Assembly: GCA_020629275.1 (NCBI GenBank)
Contig: JAHDDQ010000001.1
Location: forward strand, 1 to 64,000
Direction: 5' to 3'
DNA from: Tenacibaculum sp.
Lineage (GTDB): Bacteria > Bacteroidota > Bacteroidia > Flavobacteriales > Flavobacteriaceae
DNA: 64,000 bases
A model generated the notes under the pieces. The model saw only the letters and a program-made list of their open reading frames with translations, had not been told where the DNA came from and ran no database searches. The translations under genes and the position numbers were made by a program. This document shows, in pieces, positions 9,563-19,224 of the stretch (within the stretch, counting starts at the first letter, position 1; every line of letters starts with the position of its first letter).

Positions 9563-11080
9563 ATGAAAAAGAACATACTAATTTTAGCCCTCATTGTTGC
9601 AAGCATAACAAACTCATTCTCTCAGAAAGGAGGATATGAAATCAAAGTGAAAATTGATGGATTAAAAGATACTGTTTGTTATTTAGCAGGTTACTACGGC
9701 CCAAAACAATATTACAAAGATACAGCAAAGGTTAATAAAAACGGATTAGCTGTGTTTAAAGGTGATACTGAATTACCAGGAGGAATTTATTCTGTAGTTT
9801 TACCAGACAATGCTACCTATTTTGAATTTTTATTGATTGATCAATTCTTTTCTTTAGAAACTAAATTAGGTAATCAGCAAGTAATGTCAGAGAATTTACA
9901 AGTAACCGGCTCAGATGAAACGTCACTTTTTGTAGATTATTTAAAGTTTGTTGGTAAAAAACAAGTTTCTGCCACTCCTTACAGAAAGCAATATTCAGAT
10001 TCAACTGCATCAAAATCACAGAAGGAAAAAGCGAAAACTAAGCTTCAAGAAATTGAGAAAGAAGTAACAGATTATAAGTTAAATCTGATGGAAACACATC
10101 CAAACTCATTTGTAACCAAACTATTTAAAGCATCGCAAGAACCAGAAATTCCTGAATCTAAAGATTGGCCTACGCTGGAAAACGGTAAAAAAGATTCTCT
10201 ATTTCCAAGAAGATTTTATTTAGCAAACTATTGGGCAAATGTTGATTTAAAAGATGATAGACTTTTACGTTCACCTGTTTTCCACGGTCGCCTTCAGAAA
10301 TATATTGATAATGTAATTCTTCAACATCCAGATACAATTATAAAATCTGCAGATGCTTTAATAGCTAAAACGAATGGTGACGATGAAATGTTTAAGTATA
10401 TAGTACATTACGTAACCAATAAATACGAGCGATCTGAAATAATGTGTATGGATAGAGTATTTGTACATATGGGTGAAAAATATTACGAGTCTGGTAAAGC
10501 TTTTTGGATGGATTCTACAAAACTTGCTAAAGTAGTTGAACGAGTAGTTAAAATGAGACCTACCGTTTGTGGTGCTAAAACACCTAATGTTATCCTTCAA
10601 GACACATCAGAAAGTAAATGGGTTTCTTTGTATGACATAAATGCTAAATATACAATATTGTATTTTTGGGATTCAGGATGTAGCCATTGCAAAAAGGAAA
10701 CACCTAAACTAAAAACACTTTATGATAAGTATAAAAATAATGGAGTAGAGGTTTTTGCTGTAGGAACAGAATTTGAAGGGGATGCTTGGAGAAAATATAT
10801 TAGAGAAAATGATTTAAACTTTATAAATGTTTCCGATAATCCTGAAATTAATAAAAATGCTTACCAATATCTTAAATACACAACTATTGAGAGTTTAAAC
10901 TTTAGAGATACTTATGATATATATAGCACACCAAGAGTGTTTCTCTTAGATGAGAATAAGGAGATTATAGCAAAGAGAATAGGAATTGACCAATTAGATA
11001 ATTTGCTCGCTGATAAATTAGGTCTACCCAAAACTGAGGTTAAGGAAGAAAATACAAAGTCTAAAAAAAAGAAGAAGTAA
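9563..11080 (+). CDS. TlpA-like thioredoxin-fold protein with N-terminal DUF4369-like and DUF5106-like region
   Basis: Preferred start MKKNILILALIVASITNSFSQ; YTILYFWDSGCSHCKKETPKLKTLYDKYKNNGVEVFAVGTE has a CxxC thioredoxin motif. Confidence 0.85.
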   Translation: MKKNILILALIVASITNSFSQKGGYEIKVKIDGLKDTVCYLAGYYGPKQYYKDTAKVNKNGLAVFKGDTELPGGIYSVVLPDNATYFEFLLIDQFFSLETKLGNQQVMSENLQVTGSDETSLFVDYLKFVGKKQVSATPYRKQYSDSTASKSQKEKAKTKLQEIEKEVTDYKLNLMETHPNSFVTKLFKASQEPEIPESKDWPTLENGKKDSLFPRRFYLANYWANVDLKDDRLLRSPVFHGRLQKYIDNVILQHPDTIIKSADALIAKTNGDDEMFKYIVHYVTNKYERSEIMCMDRVFVHMGEKYYESGKAFWMDSTKLAKVVERVVKMRPTVCGAKTPNVILQDTSESKWVSLYDINAKYTILYFWDSGCSHCKKETPKLKTLYDKYKNNGVEVFAVGTEFEGDAWRKYIRENDLNFINVSDNPEINKNAYQYLKYTTIESLNFRDTYDIYSTPRVFLLDENKEIIAKRIGIDQLDNLLADKLGLPKTEVKEENTKSKKKKK

Positions 11081-11124
11081 TTAAATTACGTTGATATACT
11101 TACCTTAAAGTATAATTTCTATTT

Positions 11125-11168
11125 AACCTCAATTTTAAATTTAACTAAATTTAAAATTGAGGTTTTTT
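11125..11168 (+). terminator. Rho-independent terminator with a long A/T-rich stem
   Basis: AACCTCAATTTTAAATTT-AACT-AAATTTAAAATTGAGGTT then a T tract. Confidence 0.8.
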
Positions 11169-11389
11169 TATTAACATACTCCTTATAAGGGAAATATTAT
11201 CAGATACCTAGTTGGCGAGAAATTGCTGTCTTAGAGCTATTCAAAACTCGATTGGAAATATTTTGTTGATATTTTTCTTTAGCGAAAGTTAATGAAATGT
11301 AGTTCTGTTATATATTTTCAAATAAAAATAAAGTTTTGTTTTATTAATAAATTACTGTTAAATTCGCGGCTCAATTAAAAATTAATAAA

Positions 11390-14300
11390 ATGAGCTTGCT
11401 TCGTTATTCCATTCTATTTTTAGCAGTTTTCACAGGAGTTTTACCTAATTTATTTTCTCAAAATTGCAGCAATCTGTTTATATCTGAGTATTTAGAAGGT
11501 ACTTCTAGCAACAAGGCTATAGAAATCTTTAATCCTACATCATCTACAATTAATTTAAGTGGTTACACTGTAGAAATTTATAATAATGGTAGTCCAACAA
11601 GCACTTCCATACAACTTTCGGGTTTTATACCTCAATATTCTACATATGTATTAGCAAATTCGTCTGCTGACCAAGATATTATCGATAGAGCTAGTCAGAC
11701 AAGTGGTTCTGTAAGTTTTAACGGTAACGATGCTATAGCCCTAGTAAATACTAATAACAATGATACACTTGATATCTTTGGTGTTGTTGGTCAAGATCCT
11801 GGTAATGGCTGGCTTGCAAACGGAGCCAATTGGACAGCTAATAATACACTTAGAAGAAACTTTTCTGTAGTTACAGGTTTAACTTCAAACCCAAGCATAT
11901 TCACTCCTAATTCGGAGTGGGATTCTTTAGGTGTTGACGTAACGAGTAGTCTCGGATTTCATGAAAATTTGTGCTTACAAAGTGCAAATCTAGATTGTTT
12001 TAATCCATTTATAAGCGAATATATAGAGGGTACAGGAAATAACAAAGCCATTGAAATTTACAACCCTAGAGGTTCTGTAGTGTCATTAGAAGGTGTTGTT
12101 CTAGAAATTTTTAATAACGGTTCTCAATCTTCTAGTAGCTCAATTGATCTTAGTAATTATACTATTCCCGCTTTCGGAACATTTTTGGTTGTTAATCCAA
12201 ATGCAGGCTTATTTTTGACAGGTAATGCAAATTTGATAACGGGTTCTTTGGCATTTAATGGTAATGATGCTATCGCTCTAACTTTGAATGATTCGATATA
12301 TTTTGACCTTATTGGAGTGATTGGTGAAAATCCAGGACTTGCTTGGACTGATAGTTCAACTAATGAAAACTGGACTATAGATCACACAATGAGAAGAAAA
12401 GAATCTATAAACAAAGGTATTGCTGACCCATTTGTTACAGCATTTGAACCTTCAGATGAGTGGGAATTATTTCCGATTGATAATTTCTCGGATGCAGGGT
12501 TGCATTATAGCACTTGTGAAGATGATTGTAGTTTATTACTTACAAGTATAGTTGAAAATACAAGCACGGTTGGAGGTTCTGATGGAAGTGTAGAAATTAC
12601 AGTTACAGGTGGATCTCTTTTAGAATATACTTGGAGCAACGGAGCAACTACGTCAACAATTGCCGGGTTGAGTGAAGGAACTTATTCAGTAACTGTAACA
12701 GATATTGATGGATGTGAAATAGTTGAATCTATAAATGTTGATGGGCCTAATTGCTCACTTTCAATCTCTTCAAATATTGGTAATGTATCTTTTGCTGGTG
12801 CGGATGACGGTTCAATAACTGTAGCAGTAGACAATGCTACTGATCAAATAGTTTATAATTGGAGTAATGGTGCTACAACGCAAAACCTTACAGATTTATC
12901 AGAAGGCCAATACTCACTAACAGTAACAGATTCATTAGGATGTGAAGCCTCAGAAACATTTGATGTTTCAGTAGAATCTAATTGTATACTTATACTAGAT
13001 TCGTTTATGGTATCTAATGTTTCTTGTTTTGGAGAAAATGACGGTTCTATATCTGTTAGTCCTCTTACAATTGATTCGATACTTTTCTCAGAATTTTTTG
13101 ATTCAGGTATTCCTGCAGATTGGCAAGTTTCAGATTTAGACGGTCAAACGTCTTTTCTATCTGAATTTTCTAGTGGCTCATGGATTAGTTATGATAATGA
13201 CTTTAACCCAAACGTTGGAGATTCAGTGGTGGCAAGTTCTTCTTGGTATACTCCAGCAGGAACATCAAACGATTGGTTAGTATCTCCTAGAATCACATTA
13301 ACAGAAGAAAACGTGCTAAGATGGGTCGCATCGTCTTCAAGTAGTGTTTACCCTGACGGATACGAAGTTATGATATCTACCACAACGCCAGATATTAGCA
13401 GTTTTTACGCAAATCCTCCATTATTTTCAATAGAAGAAGAACAAGTAGGTTGGATTGAGAGAATACTCAATTTATCAGATAAAGGCTATGAAAACCAAGA
13501 TGTATATATAGCATTTGTTAATAATACATATGATGGAGTAATACTCTATGTTGATGAAATGATTGTTGCAAGTGGAACATCTGGTACATTTAGTTACGAG
13601 TGGTCTACTGGTGAAACAACATCAAGCATTAATAACTTATCTGAAGGAAATTATGAAGTAACAATTACCGATTCTGATGGATGCATCATAACTGAATCAT
13701 TTAACATTAGTCAACCAGACTCACTTTATATTGATTTCTTAACTACTAACGAAACAGGAACGGGTAACAGCGATGGAACAATTCAAACGGTAATTTATGG
13801 TGCAGTTGATCCTATCGAGTATTTATGGGAAACAAACGATACTATTGGTGATTTAGAAAATTTATCAGCTGGCGTTTATACATTGTTAATTGAAAACGGA
13901 AATGGCTGTCAAGTACTAGATTCTACTACTGTTGGGATAGATTCGGTTATTTGTAATTTCGTTGTAGGAGCTAATACAACAGATGAAACAGCGTTTCAAG
14001 CTCTTGACGGAACAGCAGAAGCAATACCAAACGGAGGAACAAGTCCTTTTACATATGTATGGTCAAATGGTGAAACAACAAATCCTGTAGCAGGTTTAGC
14101 ACCAAATACATATAGAGTTACAGTTACTGATGCTAACGGATGTACACAAATAGCTACGATTGAAATTAATGCTTTTCCAGACCCATGCTCAGGATTTGAA
14201 TTAAATATTTCATCAGAAAATGAAAGCTCACAGGGAGCTAACAATGGTTCGGCATCAGTCTCTTTATTAGGTGGAACAACACCATATTCTTACAACTGGT

Positions 14301-17300
14301 CAAATGGAGAAACTCAACAAAATATTGCGAATCTTGAGCCAGGGACTTATACAATTACTGCAACTGACTCTTTAGGATGTTCAATAACTGCAAGTACAGA
14401 AGTATTGGCAGGTGTTGAATGTACAATCTCTGTAGTTGGATTAGTAAATAATGCAAGCTCTATAAATGATGCAGATGGTTCAATTGAGTTAACTGTAAAT
14501 GGAAATATTGGAGTCTATACAGTAAATTGGGATAATGGCAATACCAATCCATTAATTAATGATAGTTTGTTAGCTGGAGATTATATTGTTTCAATTACAG
14601 ATTCAATAGGTTGTACAGTCATTGATACATTTGTTGTAGATGTTGACTCAGTAATTAATACTTGTAATTTAGTTACAACAGTATCAACTATAAATGAATC
14701 TGCAGCAGGTTCTAATGATGGTAGTGCTTCAGTATCAACAACTGGTGGAACTTCACCATTCACATACTTATGGTCTAATGGTGCTACACTAAACTCGGTA
14801 AACAACCTTTCTCCTGGTTCTTACAGTGTAACAGTTAACGATTCTAATGGTTGTGCAGATACTAATAGCTTCTCAATTTTGCCGTTTACAGATACTGTAA
14901 TTACATGTAATTTAATTTTAAATGTAATTATAGAGAATGAATCTTCATTAAGTGCTAATGACGGGACTGCAGAGTCAGTTATCACTAACGGAACACAGCC
15001 AATTAATTACAATTGGAGTAACGGAGAAACTACTCAAAATATTTCTAACCTAGCTCCAGGAAACTATAGCTTAACTGTTAGCGATTCTTTAGAATGTACT
15101 GATTCTGTTAACTTTGAAATTCTTGCATTCGTTGATTCTACAAATTCATGTGATTTATCATTAGAGGTTATTACTGCAGATGAAACTACAGTTAATGGTA
15201 ATAATGGTTTTGCAGGAGCAATAATCACAAACGGTACTCAACCATATATTTATAACTGGAGTAATGGTGATACTCAGCAAAATATAGACAGTTTGGCTCC
15301 TGGAAATTATAGCTTATCAGTTATTGATTCTCTAGGATGTACAGATTCAGTTGATTTTGTTATTCTTCCTTTTGATCCTTGTAATAACTTACAGGTTTCT
15401 GTGAATGGGACAGATGAAACAGCTTCTGGTGCTAATGATGGCTCAGCAGTTGCTAATGTTACTGGAGGATCAACTCCTTACACGTATTCATGGTCAAATG
15501 GAAGTTCAACTAGTACAATTTCTTCATTAACACCTCTTACGTATTATGTTACAGTAACCGATAACGGAGGATGTACAGTTGAAGACTCTATTCAAATTTC
15601 ACCATTTACACCAATTCCTTGTAACTTAATAATAGATTTAAGCACAACTGACGAGACTGCACAAAGTGCAAATGATGGTAGTGCAACTGCAATGGGAATG
15701 AATGGAGTAGCACCTTATACCTATAATTGGAGTACTGGTGAAACTACATCAACAATAAACAACTTAACACCAGGTTCTTACCAAATAGTTGTTTCAGATT
15801 CAGTAGGATGTTCTGATTCATTAAACTTTATTATTAATGCTTTTGATTCAACTACTACTACTTGTAACTTAGAACTTACAGTAATTGCTGTTGCTGAATC
15901 AGCTGCAGGAGCTAATGATGGTGAAGCACTTTCTGGTATTACAAATGGAACTGCTCCGTTTTCTTATTTATGGAGTACTGGAGATACTACAATAAACTTA
16001 GATAGTTTAAGTCCTGGAAATTATAGTGTGACTGTAATTGATAGCGAAGGATGCTCTGATTCTTCAAGCTTTGTAATAGATCCATTTAATACTGGCTGTA
16101 CATTAGAAGTAGGAATTCTTACTACAAATGAAACATCAACTGGCTCGGCTGACGGATCTGCCGGTGCAGAACCAATAAATGGTACAGCACCTTATGAATT
16201 TTTATGGAGCACTGGTGATACTACTGTTGTTATTAACGATTTAACTGCGGGTGAGTATACAGTGAGTATTACAGATGCTAACGGGTGTGTATCTAGTGCA
16301 GTTGCTACAATAATTGTTGAAGGATGTGATTTAACAGCCACTGTAACTTCAACAGCAGAATCTTTTGTTGGTGCAAATGACGGATCTGCATCTGTATTTG
16401 CAAATAATGGTTCAGCTCCTTACACATATAATTGGAGTAACTCTGAAACAACGAGTATGATATCGGATCTAGAACCAGGAACGTATTCCGTTACTGTTAC
16501 TGATTCAACCTCTTGTTCAGTTATTAAGGATGTGGTTGTAAATTCTGGTTTATGTACCATGAATATTACTGCTTCTGCAACAGCAGTAACACAGATTGGA
16601 GCTAACGATGGAGAGGCTAGTGTAGCAGTTACTGGAGGAACTAATCCAATATCAATATCTTGGAGTAATGGCTCAACCACATCTACAATTACTAATTTAT
16701 CCGCAGGTAATTACACAGTAACTGTAGTTGATTCTTTAGGTTGTACAGAAACAGCAGTTGCTACTGTTAGTGCTGCTGGCTGTGATTTATCACTTGAGTT
16801 GTCAACTACAAACGAGACATCTCAAGGAAGTGAAGATGGTGCTGCAACCGTAGATGTATCTAACGGTTCGGGAAGTTATTCTTTTGAATGGAGCAATGGT
16901 GGATTAACTTCTACCATCACTAATTTAGCAGGAGGAACATATGACGTAACAGTTACTGATGACTCTACTGGTTGTATTGCTTCTAGAAGTATTGAAGTTC
17001 ACTCTTGTGCTTTAGAAGCATCTATAGGTGTTACTGGAGTTTCAAGTGCTGGTGCAACTGATGGTTCATTAATAGCTTTTGTTTCTGGTGGAACTTCACC
17101 TTATTCATATGAGTGGAACAATGGTTTAGGAACTTCTGGAAATGTTACTAATATTGGAGAAGGAACGTATGTTCTATTTGTTACTGATGGTAAGGGTTGT
17201 ATTGACTCAGATACTGCTGAAGTAACAGTTGATGGAGTTGGCTTTGAAGATATCTTTAATAATTCTTCTTTAGCAATATATCCAAACCCTACAAAAGATA

Positions 17301-17509
17301 ACGCAACTGTAGCTTTAACTTTACTAACAACTGAAAACATTGAAGTTCAAGTTTTAAATAATGTAGGTCAAGTAATGTATACAAAGGAATACAATAGCGT
17401 AAATTCCATTGAGCAGTTTATTGATTGTACAAACTGGTCAACTGGTGTATATTTAGTTAAAATTCAGAGTAAAGGTTACTTTAAGACTTCAAGATTTATT
17501 GTAAAATAA
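11390..17509 (+). CDS. Giant T9SS cargo: two lamin-tail-like domains, about 18 SprB-type repeats, inserted adhesin/MAM-like domain, type A sorting domain
   Basis: LFISEYLEGTSSNKAIEIFNPT and PFISEYIEGTGNNKAIEIYNPR (LTD-like); repeated YxWSNGxTTxxIxxLxPGxYxVTVTDSxGC; C-terminus LAIYPNPTKDNATVAL...GVYLVKIQSKGYFKTSRFIVK. Confidence 0.92.
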   Translation: MSLLRYSILFLAVFTGVLPNLFSQNCSNLFISEYLEGTSSNKAIEIFNPTSSTINLSGYTVEIYNNGSPTSTSIQLSGFIPQYSTYVLANSSADQDIIDRASQTSGSVSFNGNDAIALVNTNNNDTLDIFGVVGQDPGNGWLANGANWTANNTLRRNFSVVTGLTSNPSIFTPNSEWDSLGVDVTSSLGFHENLCLQSANLDCFNPFISEYIEGTGNNKAIEIYNPRGSVVSLEGVVLEIFNNGSQSSSSSIDLSNYTIPAFGTFLVVNPNAGLFLTGNANLITGSLAFNGNDAIALTLNDSIYFDLIGVIGENPGLAWTDSSTNENWTIDHTMRRKESINKGIADPFVTAFEPSDEWELFPIDNFSDAGLHYSTCEDDCSLLLTSIVENTSTVGGSDGSVEITVTGGSLLEYTWSNGATTSTIAGLSEGTYSVTVTDIDGCEIVESINVDGPNCSLSISSNIGNVSFAGADDGSITVAVDNATDQIVYNWSNGATTQNLTDLSEGQYSLTVTDSLGCEASETFDVSVESNCILILDSFMVSNVSCFGENDGSISVSPLTIDSILFSEFFDSGIPADWQVSDLDGQTSFLSEFSSGSWISYDNDFNPNVGDSVVASSSWYTPAGTSNDWLVSPRITLTEENVLRWVASSSSSVYPDGYEVMISTTTPDISSFYANPPLFSIEEEQVGWIERILNLSDKGYENQDVYIAFVNNTYDGVILYVDEMIVASGTSGTFSYEWSTGETTSSINNLSEGNYEVTITDSDGCIITESFNISQPDSLYIDFLTTNETGTGNSDGTIQTVIYGAVDPIEYLWETNDTIGDLENLSAGVYTLLIENGNGCQVLDSTTVGIDSVICNFVVGANTTDETAFQALDGTAEAIPNGGTSPFTYVWSNGETTNPVAGLAPNTYRVTVTDANGCTQIATIEINAFPDPCSGFELNISSENESSQGANNGSASVSLLGGTTPYSYNWSNGETQQNIANLEPGTYTITATDSLGCSITASTEVLAGVECTISVVGLVNNASSINDADGSIELTVNGNIGVYTVNWDNGNTNPLINDSLLAGDYIVSITDSIGCTVIDTFVVDVDSVINTCNLVTTVSTINESAAGSNDGSASVSTTGGTSPFTYLWSNGATLNSVNNLSPGSYSVTVNDSNGCADTNSFSILPFTDTVITCNLILNVIIENESSLSANDGTAESVITNGTQPINYNWSNGETTQNISNLAPGNYSLTVSDSLECTDSVNFEILAFVDSTNSCDLSLEVITADETTVNGNNGFAGAIITNGTQPYIYNWSNGDTQQNIDSLAPGNYSLSVIDSLGCTDSVDFVILPFDPCNNLQVSVNGTDETASGANDGSAVANVTGGSTPYTYSWSNGSSTSTISSLTPLTYYVTVTDNGGCTVEDSIQISPFTPIPCNLIIDLSTTDETAQSANDGSATAMGMNGVAPYTYNWSTGETTSTINNLTPGSYQIVVSDSVGCSDSLNFIINAFDSTTTTCNLELTVIAVAESAAGANDGEALSGITNGTAPFSYLWSTGDTTINLDSLSPGNYSVTVIDSEGCSDSSSFVIDPFNTGCTLEVGILTTNETSTGSADGSAGAEPINGTAPYEFLWSTGDTTVVINDLTAGEYTVSITDANGCVSSAVATIIVEGCDLTATVTSTAESFVGANDGSASVFANNGSAPYTYNWSNSETTSMISDLEPGTYSVTVTDSTSCSVIKDVVVNSGLCTMNITASATAVTQIGANDGEASVAVTGGTNPISISWSNGSTTSTITNLSAGNYTVTVVDSLGCTETAVATVSAAGCDLSLELSTTNETSQGSEDGAATVDVSNGSGSYSFEWSNGGLTSTITNLAGGTYDVTVTDDSTGCIASRSIEVHSCALEASIGVTGVSSAGATDGSLIAFVSGGTSPYSYEWNNGLGTSGNVTNIGEGTYVLFVTDGKGCIDSDTAEVTVDGVGFEDIFNNSSLAIYPNPTKDNATVALTLLTTENIEVQVLNNVGQVMYTKEYNSVNSIEQFIDCTNWSTGVYLVKIQSKGYFKTSRFIVK
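12526..17235 (+). repeat. Protein-coding array of about 18 SprB-type repeats
   Basis: Counted 18 degenerate W-S-N-G ... D-x-x-G-C units by eye in the translation. Confidence 0.85.
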
Positions 17510-17530
17510 TAATCTTCAGTTATTCTCTAG

Positions 17531-17563
17531 AAAAAAAGGGAGGCTTGCGCCTCCCTTTTTTTT
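17531..17563 (+). terminator. Rho-independent terminator
   Basis: GGGAGGC-TTGC-GCCTCCC flanked by A and T tracts (potentially bidirectional). Confidence 0.9.
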
Positions 17564-17618
17564 GTTATATACACAACAATCGGTAACTTGAAAAACATAA
17601 CTTTATCCTCACAAAAAA

Positions 17619-18113
17619 TTGTTAAAGACAGCTACACTAAGTCAAATTAAAAAAGAACTTAATCTGCTCACCAAAGCAGAACTAGTTGAGAAATGTACTC
17701 GAATAGCTAAGTACAAAAAAGAAAACAAAGAGCTACTTAACTACTTGCTCTTTGAACAAGAAAACGAACAAGCGTTTATTGATTCTGTAAAAGAAGAAGT
17801 AAATGTAATGTTCAGTGAATTACCCATTTCAAATATTTATAGAGTAAAAAAATCACTGCGAAAAATTATCAGATTTATAACTAAATACATTAAATACTCT
17901 TCCATAAAATCTACCGAAGTTGAACTTAGAATCTGTTTCTGCCAAAACATGAAAAAATATAACTTACCTATTTCAAGGAGTAAGGTTTTAGAAAACATGT
18001 TTGACTCACAATTAATAAGAATTGAGAAAGTTGTAACAATGTTACATGAAGATGTACAGTTTGATTATTCAAGTGATATTGAGGCTTTAAAACACGATTT
18101 CAACTCCTACTAA
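17619..18113 (+). CDS. Hypothetical protein
   Basis: 164-aa ORF with TTG start following a terminator; charged, alpha-helical composition; no family recognised with confidence. Confidence 0.65.
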   Translation: MLKTATLSQIKKELNLLTKAELVEKCTRIAKYKKENKELLNYLLFEQENEQAFIDSVKEEVNVMFSELPISNIYRVKKSLRKIIRFITKYIKYSSIKSTEVELRICFCQNMKKYNLPISRSKVLENMFDSQLIRIEKVVTMLHEDVQFDYSSDIEALKHDFNSY

Positions 18114-18119
18114 TACAGA

Positions 18120-18929
18120 TCACTTTTTCTTGTTTAAAGTTCTTAGAGCTCTTTTAATAATGTATTGTGTCTCATTTGTAGGTGATTCTTTGCTCCATCG
18201 TTTGCATAAACCGATTACATAATCAGGTTGTGTTTTACTCGAATCGTTTAACCAATTTCCAACACTATCACGAACATATTTTGATGAATCTGATTTAAGA
18301 GGTTCCAGTAGTTTAATGGCTAACTCAGGATCTTCTTTTAAAACGTTAATATGTTTACACCAAACACCTCTAGGTCGGGTTACCTCACTTGCGAATCTTC
18401 TTATGTTCTCGTCTTCAGAAACAACCCATTTTTCAAGAATAGTAATCGCATTTTTAAGATCATCAATAACATTATTCCTAATACTAATCCAGGCAATTTC
18501 TCTAACTCCGAAGTGAGCATCAGCTGCAAAGGGGTCAATAGCCTTTAAAAGCTGGTTAATATTCAAATGCTTATTGGAAGCAATAGCATAAGTAGCCCAA
18601 TTACGTACACAATCTGATAAATGAGTTGATAATGAATCTATTAATTCTGAATCATTATTTGATGTAGCTTGTTTAAATAGCTCAAAACCAATTGCTTCAA
18701 ATAATTTGTTGGCTGTTTTACTTTTAAGAGCATTTACTTTTCTTTGAATAGAGGGGAAGTAAACAGATTTGTTATGTGCATGTAAAACATTCTCTAATAA
18801 TACTAACTGATCAACCGCCAACCATTCAACAAGATTTACAGTTGGTATTTCTCCCTTGTTAAGTGCTGTTAATACTTCTGAAGGAATTTCTTTAATTGAT
18901 CTAGCTCCTTTACGGTTTACTAATTCCAT
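18120..18929 (-). CDS. DNA alkylation repair-like protein (AlkD/AlkC HEAT-like)
   Basis: RRFASEVTRPRGVWCKHINVLKEDPELAIKLLEPLKSDSSKYVRDSVGNWLNDSSK resembles AlkD-like HEAT repeats. Confidence 0.8.
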   Translation of the reverse strand: MELVNRKGARSIKEIPSEVLTALNKGEIPTVNLVEWLAVDQLVLLENVLHAHNKSVYFPSIQRKVNALKSKTANKLFEAIGFELFKQATSNNDSELIDSLSTHLSDCVRNWATYAIASNKHLNINQLLKAIDPFAADAHFGVREIAWISIRNNVIDDLKNAITILEKWVVSEDENIRRFASEVTRPRGVWCKHINVLKEDPELAIKLLEPLKSDSSKYVRDSVGNWLNDSSKTQPDYVIGLCKRWSKESPTNETQYIIKRALRTLNKKK

Positions 18930-19205
18930 TTAATCAAACTTCCTAACAGACATTATAAAAACGTAAACAATGTTCATAACAGCTAATATGATTGCTAAAA
19001 CTGATATTACTTTTAATAACTGTTCAATAGGCGAATCTTGAATTCCGTATTTAAAAATTAGCTTCCCTTTTTCGTCTACTTCAGAAAGTAATGAAATTGC
19101 ACCATATATTACCGCAGGAAAAACCACAGTACCTAAGAAAAAAATTAGTGAAATTTGTGCCCAACTAAATTTTTTTGCTTGTTTTAAATGTTCTATACTC
19201 CACAT
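18930..19205 (-). CDS. Small two-TM membrane protein, hypothetical
   Basis: Likely start MWSIEHLKQAKKFSWAQ at 19205; two hydrophobic segments. Confidence 0.6.
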   Translation of the reverse strand: MWSIEHLKQAKKFSWAQISLIFFLGTVVFPAVIYGAISLLSEVDEKGKLIFKYGIQDSPIEQLLKVISVLAIILAVMNIVYVFIMSVRKFD

Positions 19206-19224
19206 ATGCTTATAATTATAACAA

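Noticed and set aside
12526-17235. Regularly spaced repeats as a possible CRISPR array
   Set aside because: The periodicity (about 240 bp) is protein-coding and degenerate; no short identical repeats with unique spacers.
13996-17340. Antisense ORFs (13996-14244, 14581-14805, 16420-16680, 17101-17340, all minus)
   Set aside because: They lie opposite the SprB-repeat coding region and reflect repeat codon composition; no start context or recognisable protein.
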